53,056 nucleotides of DNA from Pseudomonas fluorescens (GCF_902497875.1 NZ_CABVHY010000039.1:1-53056), one strand, 5' to 3'; counted from the stretch's first letter, positions 1-7,389 are shown. Numbers and translations are program-made. The notes: a model not told the origin generated them from the sequence alone.

Positions 1-1
1 G

Positions 2-773
2 GGCTTTGCTAATCGGCGAGGGATCAATCACGTTCTCGACGGGGGCGGCGACATCTTGGTGCGAATGAACCTGAGCAGCCTGCCGCTGACGGATGAGCAA
101 GGGTCGCGCTTTGAGCAACTGCCGCAGTTACGCACCTTGCAGGCAGGGCAAACGGGTGAATGGCCAGCGGTGATGCAAGGTTCGAAAGGGGATATTGCGG
201 TACGCGTGTGTGCATACCGCAAGACGGATGAACAAAGGATGGAAAGCGAGCGCAAGTTACAGAGAACTGCACAAAAAAAGCAAAAACAGAAGCAGCTTCA
301 ATCACAGACAGTGGAGGCAGCAGGCTACGTTGTGGTGGTCACGACCTTGGACTGCCTGAGTGCGCAAGAGGTCTTGGCCCTTTATCGGCACCGCTGGCAG
401 GTGGAGTTGGCGTTCAAGCGGATGAAGTCATTGCTAGGGTTATCGCGCTTGAGAAAGAAAAACCCGGAAGGCGCGAAAGCCTGGCTGCAAGGGAAATTAT
501 TAGTGGCTTGCCTTATTGAGCGGTTGATCGCCACAGGCGAGCATTTTTCCCCTGTCGAGAGCGAGGGGCATTCAAGAAAACGTGGCTCAGAGGCGTTGTC
601 GCTGGCGTGAAATGGCCTTTATCCATTGGTTGCTTTGTAGCGTGATCAGTCCCCGCTTGTCGTTGTTTACGTGTCTTGAGAAATGGGATTACTTCAGTCG
701 TGCACTGCGCGAATCCCCGCGAAAAAAGCGGGGATACCAGCAAGATGAGCTATGGAGCGAGAGATTTGGTTAG
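2..773 (+). pseudogene. IS4-family transposase, 3' part, frameshifted (IS remnant cut by window edge)
   Basis: The reading frame is already open at the window edge and runs to a stop at 610. It carries a D-containing stretch (GFANRRGINHVLDGGGDILV) and the IS4 YREK signature at about residues 122-136 counted from the ATG at 56: Y, two residues, R, three, E, six, K (YRHRWQVELAFKRMK). After the sequence GEHFSP the frame degrades into a tail unlike transposases. The expected C-terminus (NVAQRRCRWREMAFIHWLL, ending LWSERFG) continues in another frame from about 567 to 773. A frameshift therefore lies at about 550-575. As it stands the product would lose its last 65 or so residues. The N-terminal part is outside the window, so the full condition of the element cannot be judged. 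A REP-like half repeat starts just downstream. Confidence 0.85.
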
Positions 774-777
774 CGCC

Positions 778-801
778 TATGGGGGCAAGCCCCCTCGCCA
801 C
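778..801. repeat. REP-like half element beside the IS remnant
   Basis: A short hairpin of the form GGGGGC-AAG-CCCCCT followed by CGCCACA matches, in reverse orientation, one arm of the repeat seen at 34828-34849. Only one arm is present here. The rest of the 774-934 gap shows no gene; it presumably carries the promoter of the next gene. Confidence 0.5.
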
Positions 802-934
802 AAATGTTCGCCGGACTAAAGATTTCCGTTAATTGACTGGCATTGCGCGATACCTCGCCGGCCTGTGAGTCACACGCTTTCTCCGGTGCTATGGTGAGTT
901 TCCCCCCTCACCCGCCACAAGCGACGGAGGCCAC

Positions 935-1309
935 ATGCTCTACCGGATAGCCGCCGACGGGCTGGTGCTGTTCCATCTGTTGTTCATTGTCTTCGTGCTG
1001 GGCGGCGGGCTGCTGGTGCTGAAATGGCACTCGCTGTGCTGGTGGCATCTGCCTGCGGTGGCTTGGGGAGTGGCGGTCGAGGTTTTCCACTTGCCCTGCC
1101 CGCTGACCGGATGGGAAAACCAGATGCGCCGGGCTGCCGGCGAGGCCGGTTATGGCAGCAGTTTCATCGAGCATTACCTGTGGCCGCTGATTTATCCGGT
1201 CGGGCTGACACCCGACATACAACTATGGCTGGGCGCGCTGGTGCTGCTGATCAATCTGTTGGTCTACCTGGTGTTGCTGAGGCGGTGGAAGCAGGGTTGG
1301 AGTCTGTAG
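935..1309 (+). CDS. DUF2784 family membrane protein
   Basis: A 124-residue, very hydrophobic protein. The N-terminal helix (residues 7-30, VLFHLLFIVFVLGGGLLVL) and a C-terminal helix (about 96-117) are clear membrane segments, with a third probable one around residues 35-50. The middle holds the HLPCPLTGWEN stretch characteristic of the DUF2784 family, and the length fits the family. A strong ribosome binding site (GGAGG) stands seven bases before the ATG. The function of the family is unknown. The gene stands alone between an IS remnant and decayed genes on the other strand, so context gives no clue. Confidence 0.85.
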   Translation: MLYRIAADGLVLFHLLFIVFVLGGGLLVLKWHSLCWWHLPAVAWGVAVEVFHLPCPLTGWENQMRRAAGEAGYGSSFIEHYLWPLIYPVGLTPDIQLWLGALVLLINLLVYLVLLRRWKQGWSL

Positions 1310-1331
1310 ACTGAACCTCGGCTTGCGCGGG

Positions 1332-1493
1332 TCACTCGCTCATGGTGCCGAAAATGGCCGACCCAGGATGCATCCAGGTGCCAAAGTTCGACGCGATGCT
1401 GGCCAGCCACAGGCTGCGAAAAATGCCATGGCGCAAAGGACTCCAGGGCGAGCGAGCGGATGTTGCGGCGGCGCTGTCGAGGGGCTTGCTCAT
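1332..1493 (-). pseudogene. MFS transporter remnant (N-terminal piece plus possible C-terminal scrap)
   Basis: The minus strand starts with ATG at 1493, overlapping the stop of the upstream gene by ATGA. It encodes 53 residues: a polar leader, then HGIFRSLWLASIASNFGTWM, which is the start of the first membrane helix of MFS_3 type transporters (usual length about 400-530). The frame then stops at 1332. Just past the break another frame reads GHFRHHERVTRA, which resembles the C-terminal tail of such transporters. I infer a large internal deletion that also shifted the frame. The product cannot be a working transporter. Confidence 0.6.
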
Positions 1494-1687
1494 GAGCCGG
1501 CCCCTGGCTGCAGCTGTTTACTGAACAGCCGGGTCACACGCGGCATGAACACATAGACGAGCAGCAGCACGATGCTCAAGGTGATCAGCACAATGCTCTG
1601 CACTCTTTCATACTGCTCATCCTTGCCCTGTTTGACCCGGTGGCGCACCAGCAGCGTGACCACCCCGTCCGAACGCTCGAGATTCAT
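1490..1687 (-). pseudogene. Antibiotic biosynthesis monooxygenase-like membrane protein, internally deleted
   Basis: ATG at 1687 follows a good GGAGG site. The 65-residue product begins with VVTLLVRHRVKQGKDEQYERV, the first strand of an ABM (ferredoxin-like) domain, and passes directly into a C-terminal membrane helix and tail (LITLSIVLLLVYVFMPRVTRLFSKQLQP). Intact relatives, as I recall them, are about 180-190 residues, with the whole ABM domain and further helices between these two parts. I infer an in-frame internal deletion of roughly 120 codons. The reading frame survives, so a short membrane protein could still be made, but the enzyme-like domain is gone. Its stop overlaps the start of the MFS remnant. 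Confidence 0.6.
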
Positions 1688-1815
1688 GACGACTCCTCCC
1701 AAGGGAGTTGAACAACCACCGGCGACCCGCCAAATCCGCACCCCGGCAGATTCTCCCGGAGCCGTCGATCAACAAGGCAGTAAAGACAATCGGCAGCAAC
1801 CCGGCAAACTGCCCC

Positions 1816-1920
1816 TGAATCAAGGCCCGCAGGTCGGCGTCGAGCGCGCCCTTGTGAGTATCGGTCAGACTTTGGGATGCGCCCGGATAAATCAGCGGTT
1901 TCGCCTTGCCGATCTGTTGG
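1816..1920 (-). pseudogene. Alpha/beta-hydrolase C-terminal remnant
   Basis: The minus strand reads QQIGKAKPLIYPGASQSLTDTHKGALDADLRALIQ. This resembles the last 35 or so residues of non-heme chloroperoxidase-like alpha/beta hydrolases (pattern Y-x-G-A-x-H-G-L-x-x-T-H-K-x-x-L-N-A-D-L-L-A-F-I). The position of the catalytic His appears to be changed (GASQSL instead of GASHGL). A stop lies just upstream near 1947, so no hydrolase body is attached. The open frame continues downstream to 1617 without recognisable homology. It is probably the first gene of the same decayed operon as the two remnants that follow. The call is tentative. Confidence 0.4.
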
Positions 1921-2063
1921 CTAATGGTGCAAGGGACCCGCCCCGGTCAGCTACTATTGAAAGTGGCTTAATCCATTCACTGGCACTTCAACCGGTGCCG
2001 GTGCAAACCCGCAGGCTCCTGATCAGTCCTCTGGGGGCAGCGGGCATTTGAAGGAGGCTCATC

Positions 2064-2324
2064 ATGTGGCTGAACGAACTTGAACAGGATCTGAGGCGCG
2101 ACCTTCAGGGCGTCGCGTCTGACTTGCGCTGGTCGGCTGTCGAATTGCTGCGTATCGCTGAACTATTGAAAAATGCCGGGAATGACGCCGACGCTCAGGC
2201 GATGCGCAGGATGTGTGATCTATTCCAGGACAACGAGAAGCGGCTGAACGCCTACGCCAATGAGGTGAAGGGCCGGCATATCAAACGCACTAAAGCCGAT
2301 GAACCGCCGCCTGGGGCTGCATGA
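2064..2324 (+). CDS. Small hypothetical helical protein
   Basis: An 86-residue protein, start chosen at the ATG with an AAGGAGG site eight bases upstream. It is charged, lacks signal peptide and membrane segments, and looks largely alpha-helical (for example residues 20-40 and 50-70 with regular Leu/Ala spacing), ending in a basic and Pro-rich tail (KGRHIKRTKADEPPPGAA). I do not recognise the family. Its 3' end overlaps the 3' end of the convergent TetR gene by 35 bases (2290-2324), so both C-termini are encoded by the same DNA. Confidence 0.65.
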   Translation: MWLNELEQDLRRDLQGVASDLRWSAVELLRIAELLKNAGNDADAQAMRRMCDLFQDNEKRLNAYANEVKGRHIKRTKADEPPPGAA

Positions 2325-2958
2325 TCTCGCGTAGGGACATTCGCTTGAAGGCGTCCACCAGCGCACGCCCTTCCTCGATCTCGTAAGAAATAGCCAGCCG
2401 CACGGTCGCCTCGCCCAGATGCCAGATCAGGAACGCCGATTCGCAAATGCGTTGCGGATCGGCGTGCGGATGCACGCGACGCATCGCCTCGGCGAGCATC
2501 GCTCCAGCCACGCGGCTTTCTTCCAGTTCGAGCGCCAGCAGTTGCCTGTCAGCCTGCATGGCGGACCATATGTCGCGCATCGCCGGTGTTGCGAGGACGA
2601 TCTGGTAGTACTGATCCAGCAGGCTCGAAAAAGCAATCCGCAGGCCATCGAGGTCCTGGACGTCGGTCAGGGCCGCTTCGATGCAGCGCCGACTCTCGGC
2701 ATTGTAGCGCTCGGCCAGGGTGCGGATAACCGCGCTCTTGTCGGGGAAGTACTGATAGAGCGAACCAATCGAGATTTCCGCCAGCTCGGCGATCTCACTC
2801 ATCTTCACCTGATCGCTGCCCTTGGCCGCAATCAACTCGGTAGCCACCCTCAAGATCCGCTCCAGCCGTTCCCGGCTGCGCTGTTGCGTTGGCGTACGCC
2901 GCGCCGATGCCGGCTCCACCACCGCTGGCACTGCTTGAGCAGGCGCTTTCTTTCGCAC
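2290..2958 (-). CDS. TetR/AcrR family transcriptional regulator
   Basis: A 222-residue regulator starting at a GTG (2958) with GGGG upstream. After a basic leader, residues 23-82 form a typical TetR helix-turn-helix domain (RSRERLERILRVATELIAAKG, then MSEIAELAEISIGSLYQYFPDK, where the recognition helix ends in YQYF). The C-terminal part is an all-helical ligand and dimer domain without recognisable specificity. It is divergent from an NmrA-like gene, and the 183-base spacer holds two related palindromes. The simplest reading is that it represses both itself and that neighbour; this is inferred from arrangement only. Confidence 0.9.
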   Translation of the reverse strand: MRKKAPAQAVPAVVEPASARRTPTQQRSRERLERILRVATELIAAKGSDQVKMSEIAELAEISIGSLYQYFPDKSAVIRTLAERYNAESRRCIEAALTDVQDLDGLRIAFSSLLDQYYQIVLATPAMRDIWSAMQADRQLLALELEESRVAGAMLAEAMRRVHPHADPQRICESAFLIWHLGEATVRLAISYEIEEGRALVDAFKRMSLREIMQPQAAVHRL

Positions 2959-2981
2959 TCGCGCGATCCCCGGAATAAAAT

Positions 2982-2996
2982 GTGACGAATACTCAC
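2982..2996. promoter_or_regulatory. Operator-like palindrome near the TetR gene start
   Basis: GTGACGAATACTCAC: left arm GTGA and right arm ACTCAC, imperfect dyad. It matches the site at 3106-3120 in 11 of 15 positions and lies 24 bases upstream of the TetR start codon, where a bound repressor would block autogenous transcription. Confidence 0.45.
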
Positions 2997-3068
2997 CTTA
3001 GCACCGGACGTGTGGGATGACAAAGAGCAGCGGGTTGCGCCTTCCGTCGGTTTCGCCGGCGGGCTTGC

Positions 3069-3096
3069 TTGACAGTAAAAAGTGAGGGCTTATCAT
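3069..3096 (+). promoter_or_regulatory. Candidate sigma-70 promoter of the NmrA-like gene
   Basis: A perfect -35 hexamer TTGACA (3069-3074) is followed after 16 bases by TATCAT (3091-3096). Transcription would start near 3103, right at the palindrome at 3106-3120. Confidence 0.55.
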
Positions 3097-3105
3097 TTTT
3101 TATAC

Positions 3106-3120
3106 GTGAGTGTTACTCAC
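3106..3120. promoter_or_regulatory. Operator-like palindrome at the NmrA-like gene promoter
   Basis: GTGAGTGTTACTCAC has perfect 6-base arms (GTGAGT / ACTCAC) around a 3-base centre. It sits at the expected transcription start of the promoter at 3069-3096 and 22 bases before the start codon. Together with the related site at 2982-2996 it is the likely binding site of the adjacent TetR protein. Confidence 0.55.
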
Positions 3121-3141
3121 ATTTAAGCGGAGCCAAACCTG

Positions 3142-3981
3142 ATGAAAACCTCCAACGATTTAATCCTGGTGCTCGGTGCCAACGGTAAAACTGGTCGGCG
3201 GGTCGCCGAACGACTGCAAGCCGCCGGGCACCCGGTGCGTCTCGGATCACGCACGGCGAACCCGCCCTTCGACTGGGAAAACCGCTCTACCTGGAGCACC
3301 GTGCTTGAAGGGGTTCAGGCCGTCTACATCACCTACCAGCCGGACCTCGCAGTGCCAAACGCTCTCGAGACAGTCCGGGCTTTCATTAACCAGGCGCTCG
3401 AAAGCGGTGCTCGCAAGCTGGTGCTGTTGTCGGGACGCGGCGAGGTCGAGGCGACTCAGGCCGAACAGCTGCTGCAAGCATCCGGCGCCGAATGGACAGT
3501 GCTGCGCGCGAGCTGGTTCTGCCAGAACTTCAGTGAGGCGCATTTCCTCGAGCCGATACTCGAGGGCGAGCTTGCGTTGCCGGTCGACCCGGTGGCCGAG
3601 CCTTTCGTCGACGTCGAGGACATCGCCGAGATAGCCGTCGCGGCACTGACCAGCTCTGCGCATGCCGGTCAACTCTATGAACTGACCGGTCCACGCGCCC
3701 TGACCTTCGTCGAGGCGATCGACGAAATCGCCCAAGCCACCGGTCGTGACATCCGCTTTGCCAGCGTGCCAACCCAGGCCTATCGCGAGGCGCTGGAACA
3801 GAGCCAGCTGCCCGCAGAGCTGATCGATCTGGTGCTCTACTTGTTCACTACGGTGCTGGACGGCCGCAACACGCCGATAGCCGACGGCGTGCAGCGTGCG
3901 CTCGGTCGCCCTCCCCGGGACTTTTCCGATTATGTGCGGCGCACGGCGGCCAGCGGAGTCTGGGGTGGCAGCCATGCTTGA
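3142..3981 (+). CDS. NmrA-like NAD(P)-binding (atypical SDR) protein
   Basis: A 279-residue protein. It opens with a Rossmann nucleotide-binding motif (LVLGANGKTGRRVAERL, residues 9-25; pattern GxxGxxG) and has the rest of an NmrA/SDR_a5-like fold (for example KLVLLSGRGEVEA, WTVLRASWFCQNFSE, FVDVEDIAEIAVAAL). The classical YxxxK catalytic pair of SDR enzymes is not evident, as is usual in NmrA-type sensors and related oxidoreductases. It is driven by a strong promoter overlapped by a TetR-type operator, so it is probably induced by whatever small molecule the divergent regulator senses. Substrate and reaction are unknown. Confidence 0.85.
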   Translation: MKTSNDLILVLGANGKTGRRVAERLQAAGHPVRLGSRTANPPFDWENRSTWSTVLEGVQAVYITYQPDLAVPNALETVRAFINQALESGARKLVLLSGRGEVEATQAEQLLQASGAEWTVLRASWFCQNFSEAHFLEPILEGELALPVDPVAEPFVDVEDIAEIAVAALTSSAHAGQLYELTGPRALTFVEAIDEIAQATGRDIRFASVPTQAYREALEQSQLPAELIDLVLYLFTTVLDGRNTPIADGVQRALGRPPRDFSDYVRRTAASGVWGGSHA

Positions 3982-4000
3982 ATAACCAGAGGGTCGAACG

Positions 4001-4047
4001 GATGCCCTCCAGCCAGCACTCTGCGAGAGTGTTGCCTGAAGGGCATC
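4001..4047. terminator. Two-tier stem-loop between convergent genes
   Basis: Outer arms GATGCCCT (4001-4008) and AGGGCATC (4040-4047) enclose an inner hairpin CACTCT-GCG-AGAGTG (4017-4031). It lies between the converging NmrA-like and universal stress protein genes. No T-run follows, so a terminator role is only plausible. Confidence 0.35.
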
Positions 4048-4075
4048 GATTGCGAGGGCCCGAGCTTAAGCCCTT

Positions 4076-4990
4076 TCAGCCGCCCTGCTTACTGATCGAC
4101 TCGCCCTCTACGGCCAACACGTTGCAGTGTACGTGCTGCAGAACATGCTCGGTGGTGCTGCCAATCAGCTTACCCAGTCCTTTGTGATGCACATTGCCCA
4201 TAACGATCACATCGGCCCGGCTATGGGCGACGAAGTTAGCCAGGGCCTTGGTCAGCGGCCCGGCGATGAAATGCCGGCGCTCGACTGGCACGTCGTACTG
4301 CTTGGCCAGGACAGCAAAGGTTTTCTCCAGGGAGCGACGCACGTCGGCGCCGAAGCCCGGCATGGTCACGGCCCCCGCACCCGCATCGGCTATCTGAGTG
4401 TGGCTCAGATCGTAGGCATGCAGCAGGTGCAGCTCGGCGTCGCATTGCTCGGCCAGGTCCTGCGCAGCCTGAATGATGCTGTCGTTGATCCCGTGGATCT
4501 GCCCCGCCGGATGCGCCGGATCAACAGCCGCCACGACCACCCTTGGCAGTGGACAGCGGACCTCGCTGACCAGATGCACCGCACCCGGGCAATGACGCAG
4601 CAATTGCCAATCCAGGGGAGTCATGACCGCGCCTTTGAGCGCTGATTCGTGGTGCAGGTCCTTGATCACCATGTCCGGCCGCATCTGAGTCACATGCTCG
4701 AGAATTTCCTGCAGAGGATCGCGAGTCACCAGCACTTCGGTGGTCACTTCGAGGCCCTTGTGGCGTAGCACATCCGCTTCATCCATGAGCCACTGTTCGT
4801 TCTCTTGCCGACTGGTCTCGCGCTGTTGCTTGCTGTCGCTCATCAACCGCATAAGGTCGAAGTCTTCGATGAACACCGCGATATGCAGCGCTGCATCCGT
4901 GGCTTCGGCAATCGCGACCGCCCGCTCCATCGCCGGCGAGTGGCGCATGGTGGGAGCGGCTATCAGAAATAGTCGCAGATACTGGCTCAT
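4076..4990 (-). CDS. Universal stress protein, two tandem Usp domains (UspE-like)
   Basis: A 304-residue cytoplasmic protein with two UspA-like domains, about residues 1-150 and 155-300. The second keeps a nucleotide-binding type motif (VIVMGNVHHKGLGKLIGSTTEHVL, near the C-terminus); the first lacks a comparable glycine-rich motif, so the domains have probably split roles. Proteins of this kind are made under stationary phase, hypoxia or membrane stress, but their exact function is often unclear. The ATG at 4990 is preceded by GGAGGTG. The gene is monocistronic and faces the NmrA-like gene. Confidence 0.9.
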   Translation of the reverse strand: MSQYLRLFLIAAPTMRHSPAMERAVAIAEATDAALHIAVFIEDFDLMRLMSDSKQQRETSRQENEQWLMDEADVLRHKGLEVTTEVLVTRDPLQEILEHVTQMRPDMVIKDLHHESALKGAVMTPLDWQLLRHCPGAVHLVSEVRCPLPRVVVAAVDPAHPAGQIHGINDSIIQAAQDLAEQCDAELHLLHAYDLSHTQIADAGAGAVTMPGFGADVRRSLEKTFAVLAKQYDVPVERRHFIAGPLTKALANFVAHSRADVIVMGNVHHKGLGKLIGSTTEHVLQHVHCNVLAVEGESISKQGG

Positions 4991-5056
4991 GTGGCACCTC
5001 CAAACGTCCCGGGTTATCCGCTACTGCCTGGTATGACGCTTATTAATATACGCCTG

Positions 5057-5518
5057 CTACTCCTGCCCCAGCGCATACAGCAAGGAAAGCCCCAACCCCA
5101 CCATGGCATCGTCGGTATGGTTTGAAGAAGCCCTGAGATTGATCGGCTCTGCGCTGTCATGCCCTGGGTGGGCCACACCTTGCAAGGTGATATGAATGGC
5201 CCATACCGACTGCCAGACCGGTTGATCCGCCGGACATTTATTCTGCCTTTCGATGAGATATTTTGCGTACAGGCCGGCTTCATTGGCGAAAATCCGCAGG
5301 TGCGCCCTGGCCACCCCAAACACCGATTCGATCCGCCAGGTAGTGTCATCCCCAAGGACCTCGAACTTTACCCCGAGGCGCGCTCTTGAGTGTTCGTCAT
5401 CGAAATATTCCTTCAACTTCGCGGACAGCCTGACCGCGTATTTTTTCAGTTCCAGCGCCTCTTCCGCGGCGCAACTGACTGTAGCCCACTGCTCTTCGGT
5501 TATCGATTGATAGCTCAT
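5057..5518 (-). CDS. Hypothetical protein
   Basis: A 153-residue soluble protein, start at the ATG with GGGAGG just upstream. There is no signal peptide or membrane helix. The N-terminal third is helical (ITEEQWATVSCAAEEALELKKYAVRLSAKLKEYF) and the middle looks like mixed beta structure (GVKFEVLGDDTTWRIESVFGVARAHLRIF). I do not recognise the family. It is on the same strand as the universal stress gene but 66 bases upstream of it, so co-transcription is possible. Confidence 0.7.
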   Translation of the reverse strand: MSYQSITEEQWATVSCAAEEALELKKYAVRLSAKLKEYFDDEHSRARLGVKFEVLGDDTTWRIESVFGVARAHLRIFANEAGLYAKYLIERQNKCPADQPVWQSVWAIHITLQGVAHPGHDSAEPINLRASSNHTDDAMVGLGLSLLYALGQE

Positions 5519-5612
5519 GGCAACCTCCCGCCCAGCCTGACTACAACCAGGAGCCGAGCGTCACGCTAGCCGATAAATGACCGAGCAGGGGATACGGGCC
5601 CGGCCTCCCTGG

Positions 5613-5870
5613 TCATTGGTTTTTTTGAGCGTTATTAATGTCCTGTAAAGCCTGATTGGTCAGGCTTATGCATTTTTTAGTGTCGCCAGCGGCTTGGGCT
5701 TTTTCCGCTTCCATTCGCGTATTCCGAATTTTATCCAGTTGAGGCTGGCCCATCACCGGAGTCGCTTTGAGCTCTCTGATCTTTTGTAGATTGATGGCAC
5801 ACAGGTCGTCCGCAGCAAAGAGCGGTGTTGCGACCAATGCGCCAACCAAAAATAGAATGGATCGTTTCAT
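5613..5870 (-). CDS. Small exported protein of unknown function
   Basis: An 85-residue protein with a clear signal peptide: MKRSILFLVGALVATPLFA followed by ADD, cleavage expected after the AxA-like LFA. The mature part of about 66 residues is helical and carries two cysteines (DDLCAIN and TKKCISL) that could form a disulfide in the periplasm. I chose the ATG at 5870 because it starts the signal peptide directly; an in-frame ATG at 5897 would add nine polar residues. I do not recognise the family. Confidence 0.7.
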   Translation of the reverse strand: MKRSILFLVGALVATPLFAADDLCAINLQKIRELKATPVMGQPQLDKIRNTRMEAEKAQAAGDTKKCISLTNQALQDINNAQKNQ

Positions 5871-5974
5871 CGCACTCTCGCTTCTATTTGGTGGCATGGA
5901 ATATCACTATAGATCGTGGTACGTATTCATGGGTGGATACACCCGACAATCAAGCAATCCATCAAGGACCGCCG

Positions 5975-6304
5975 ATGCCGCCGATCGAACCCCATCACCA
6001 GCTGGCTCTGGATAAATTCCTGCTGCAACACCCACAGCTCAAGGAGCAGCTCGATCACCTGAACCCTTTGGCTGCCCAGGCCAGGGGCGAGACGCTGGAA
6101 CAGTACCGCGAGGAGCGTCTGCATGAAGCGTTCGAAGCAGAAGCCGAGCGCCTGGGTCTGTTTGCCTGGGAGCTGACGCTGCAGCTGACCTGCACATCAC
6201 CTCAGGATTACCAGGCCCGGAGAATGGAGGTGCACAAGGAGGTGGCGGAAATGGCCGGCATGGACTGGGAGCAATACTGCCAATTGAATGGTCTCGATAA
6301 GTGA
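5975..6304 (+). CDS. Small acidic helical protein (DUF6388-like)
   Basis: A 109-residue soluble protein, start chosen at the ATG with AAGGA seven bases upstream rather than an upstream in-frame ATG without such a site. It is rich in Glu, Leu and Ala and looks wholly alpha-helical (LDKFLLQHPQLKEQLDHL, EQYREERLHEAFEAEAERLGLFAWELTLQL). It resembles the small Pseudomonas proteins filed as DUF6388; that assignment is from memory and not certain. No function is known. Confidence 0.65.
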   Translation: MPPIEPHHQLALDKFLLQHPQLKEQLDHLNPLAAQARGETLEQYREERLHEAFEAEAERLGLFAWELTLQLTCTSPQDYQARRMEVHKEVAEMAGMDWEQYCQLNGLDK

Positions 6305-6314
6305 CCAAAGCCCT

Positions 6315-6342
6315 ATAGCGCCTATCGCTTGATAGCGCCTAT
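6315..6342. repeat. 11-base direct repeat before the DUF1275 gene
   Basis: ATAGCGCCTAT occurs at 6315-6325 and again at 6332-6342, six bases apart. Each copy is itself nearly palindromic. The spacing and place, just upstream of a ribosome binding site, could suit a regulator binding site. Confidence 0.35.
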
Positions 6343-6371
6343 AAAGGATCTTTGCCGATGACATTTCGCTG

Positions 6372-7076
6372 ATGCTGCCCACCTCACCTAAAAACCATTC
6401 CCACCCCGGCCTGCGGCACACCCAAAAATGGCGCGGACGCATCGGTCTGTGCCTGGTGGCGAGCCTCTCGGTATTGGCCGGGATGACCGATGCCATAGGC
6501 TTCATGGCCACCGGCGACTTCGTCTCCTTCATGAGCGGCAACACTACGCGTCTGGCGGTAGCGATCAGCGACGGTGACCTGGGATTGACCCTGCGGCTGC
6601 TTATCCTGGTCGCCACCTTTATCGCCGGCAACGCCCTGGGCATTGTGGTCAGTCGTATCGGCGGTCGGCGGGCCCTGCCTTTGCTGTTGTGCATCGCCAC
6701 CCTGCTGTGCGCCGCCGCGACCTGGCCGTTTGAAGCGCAGTTACCAGCCTTGCTGGCGGCGATCATTGCCATGGGCATGCTTAACGCCGCAGTCGAAGAG
6801 GTCAATGGCCTGCCCGTCGGCCTGACCTACGTGACCGGCGCCCTTTCGCGTTTTGGCCGTGGCCTGGGACGCTGGATGCTCGGGGAACGGCGCAATGGCT
6901 GGCGGGTGCAGTTGATCCCCTGGACCGGGATGTTTGCCGGCGCCGTCCTTGGCGCGCTACTCGAGCATCAACTCGGGATCAAGGCGCTATTTGTCAGCGG
7001 CCTGTTTGCCGCGATCCTCGGTGTTGCCTCGCTGAAGATCCCCCATCGCTGGCAACTGGGCTATATGCCGCGTTGA
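6372..7076 (+). CDS. DUF1275 (YoaK-like) inner-membrane protein
   Basis: A 234-residue protein with about six membrane helices. The conserved start of the family is clear: SVLAGMTDAIGFMATGDFVSFMSGNTTRLA (about residues 34-63), followed by glycine-rich helices to the C-terminus. The family is common in bacteria, has no assigned substrate, and is thought to be a transporter or permease-like protein. Its ATG overlaps the stop of a four-codon mini reading frame (ATG at 6358, stop TGA at 6370-6372, overlap TGATG), which has its own AAGGAT site; this may couple translation. The gene is otherwise monocistronic. Confidence 0.85.
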   Translation: MLPTSPKNHSHPGLRHTQKWRGRIGLCLVASLSVLAGMTDAIGFMATGDFVSFMSGNTTRLAVAISDGDLGLTLRLLILVATFIAGNALGIVVSRIGGRRALPLLLCIATLLCAAATWPFEAQLPALLAAIIAMGMLNAAVEEVNGLPVGLTYVTGALSRFGRGLGRWMLGERRNGWRVQLIPWTGMFAGAVLGALLEHQLGIKALFVSGLFAAILGVASLKIPHRWQLGYMPR

Positions 7077-7120
7077 TCCTTGGCATCGACCCACATCCCT
7101 GGCCATGCCCTTCTATCGGC

Positions 7121-7265
7121 GTAGCAGCTGGCGAAGCCTGCGTTCGGCTCGGTCCGCGTTCGGGCGAAGCAGTCGTAAATCCTGCTTGCACGGTTTGTCT
7201 GGAATACCGCACTGTCTGATTTTACGACTGCTTCGCAGCCGAACGCAGCCTTCGGCAGCTGCTAC
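7121..7265. repeat. BIME-like long inverted repeat
   Basis: Outer arms of 29 bases (7121-7149 and 7237-7265) are complementary with two mismatches. An inner pair (GCGAAGCAGTCGTAAA at 7164 onward and its complement ending at 7236) continues the stem. The motif GTAGCAGCTG...CGAAGC is shared with the element at 37808-37951. It fills most of the 313-base gap between the DUF1275 gene and tusD. Confidence 0.8.
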
Positions 7266-7389
7266 GGGGGACAGCGCTGAACCTCAAACTCCTGAACTGA
7301 CCTGTTAGGGCCAGACAAGACCGAAACGGACTTCGCCGACCCGGCGATAAAGCTTTATCATTGCCCCAGGTTTGCTGACAGAGTTCGTC

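Noticed and set aside
3982..4187. Short plus-strand frame after the NmrA-like gene
   Set aside because: No ribosome binding site, overlaps the universal stress gene on the other strand and the stem-loop; composition not protein-like.
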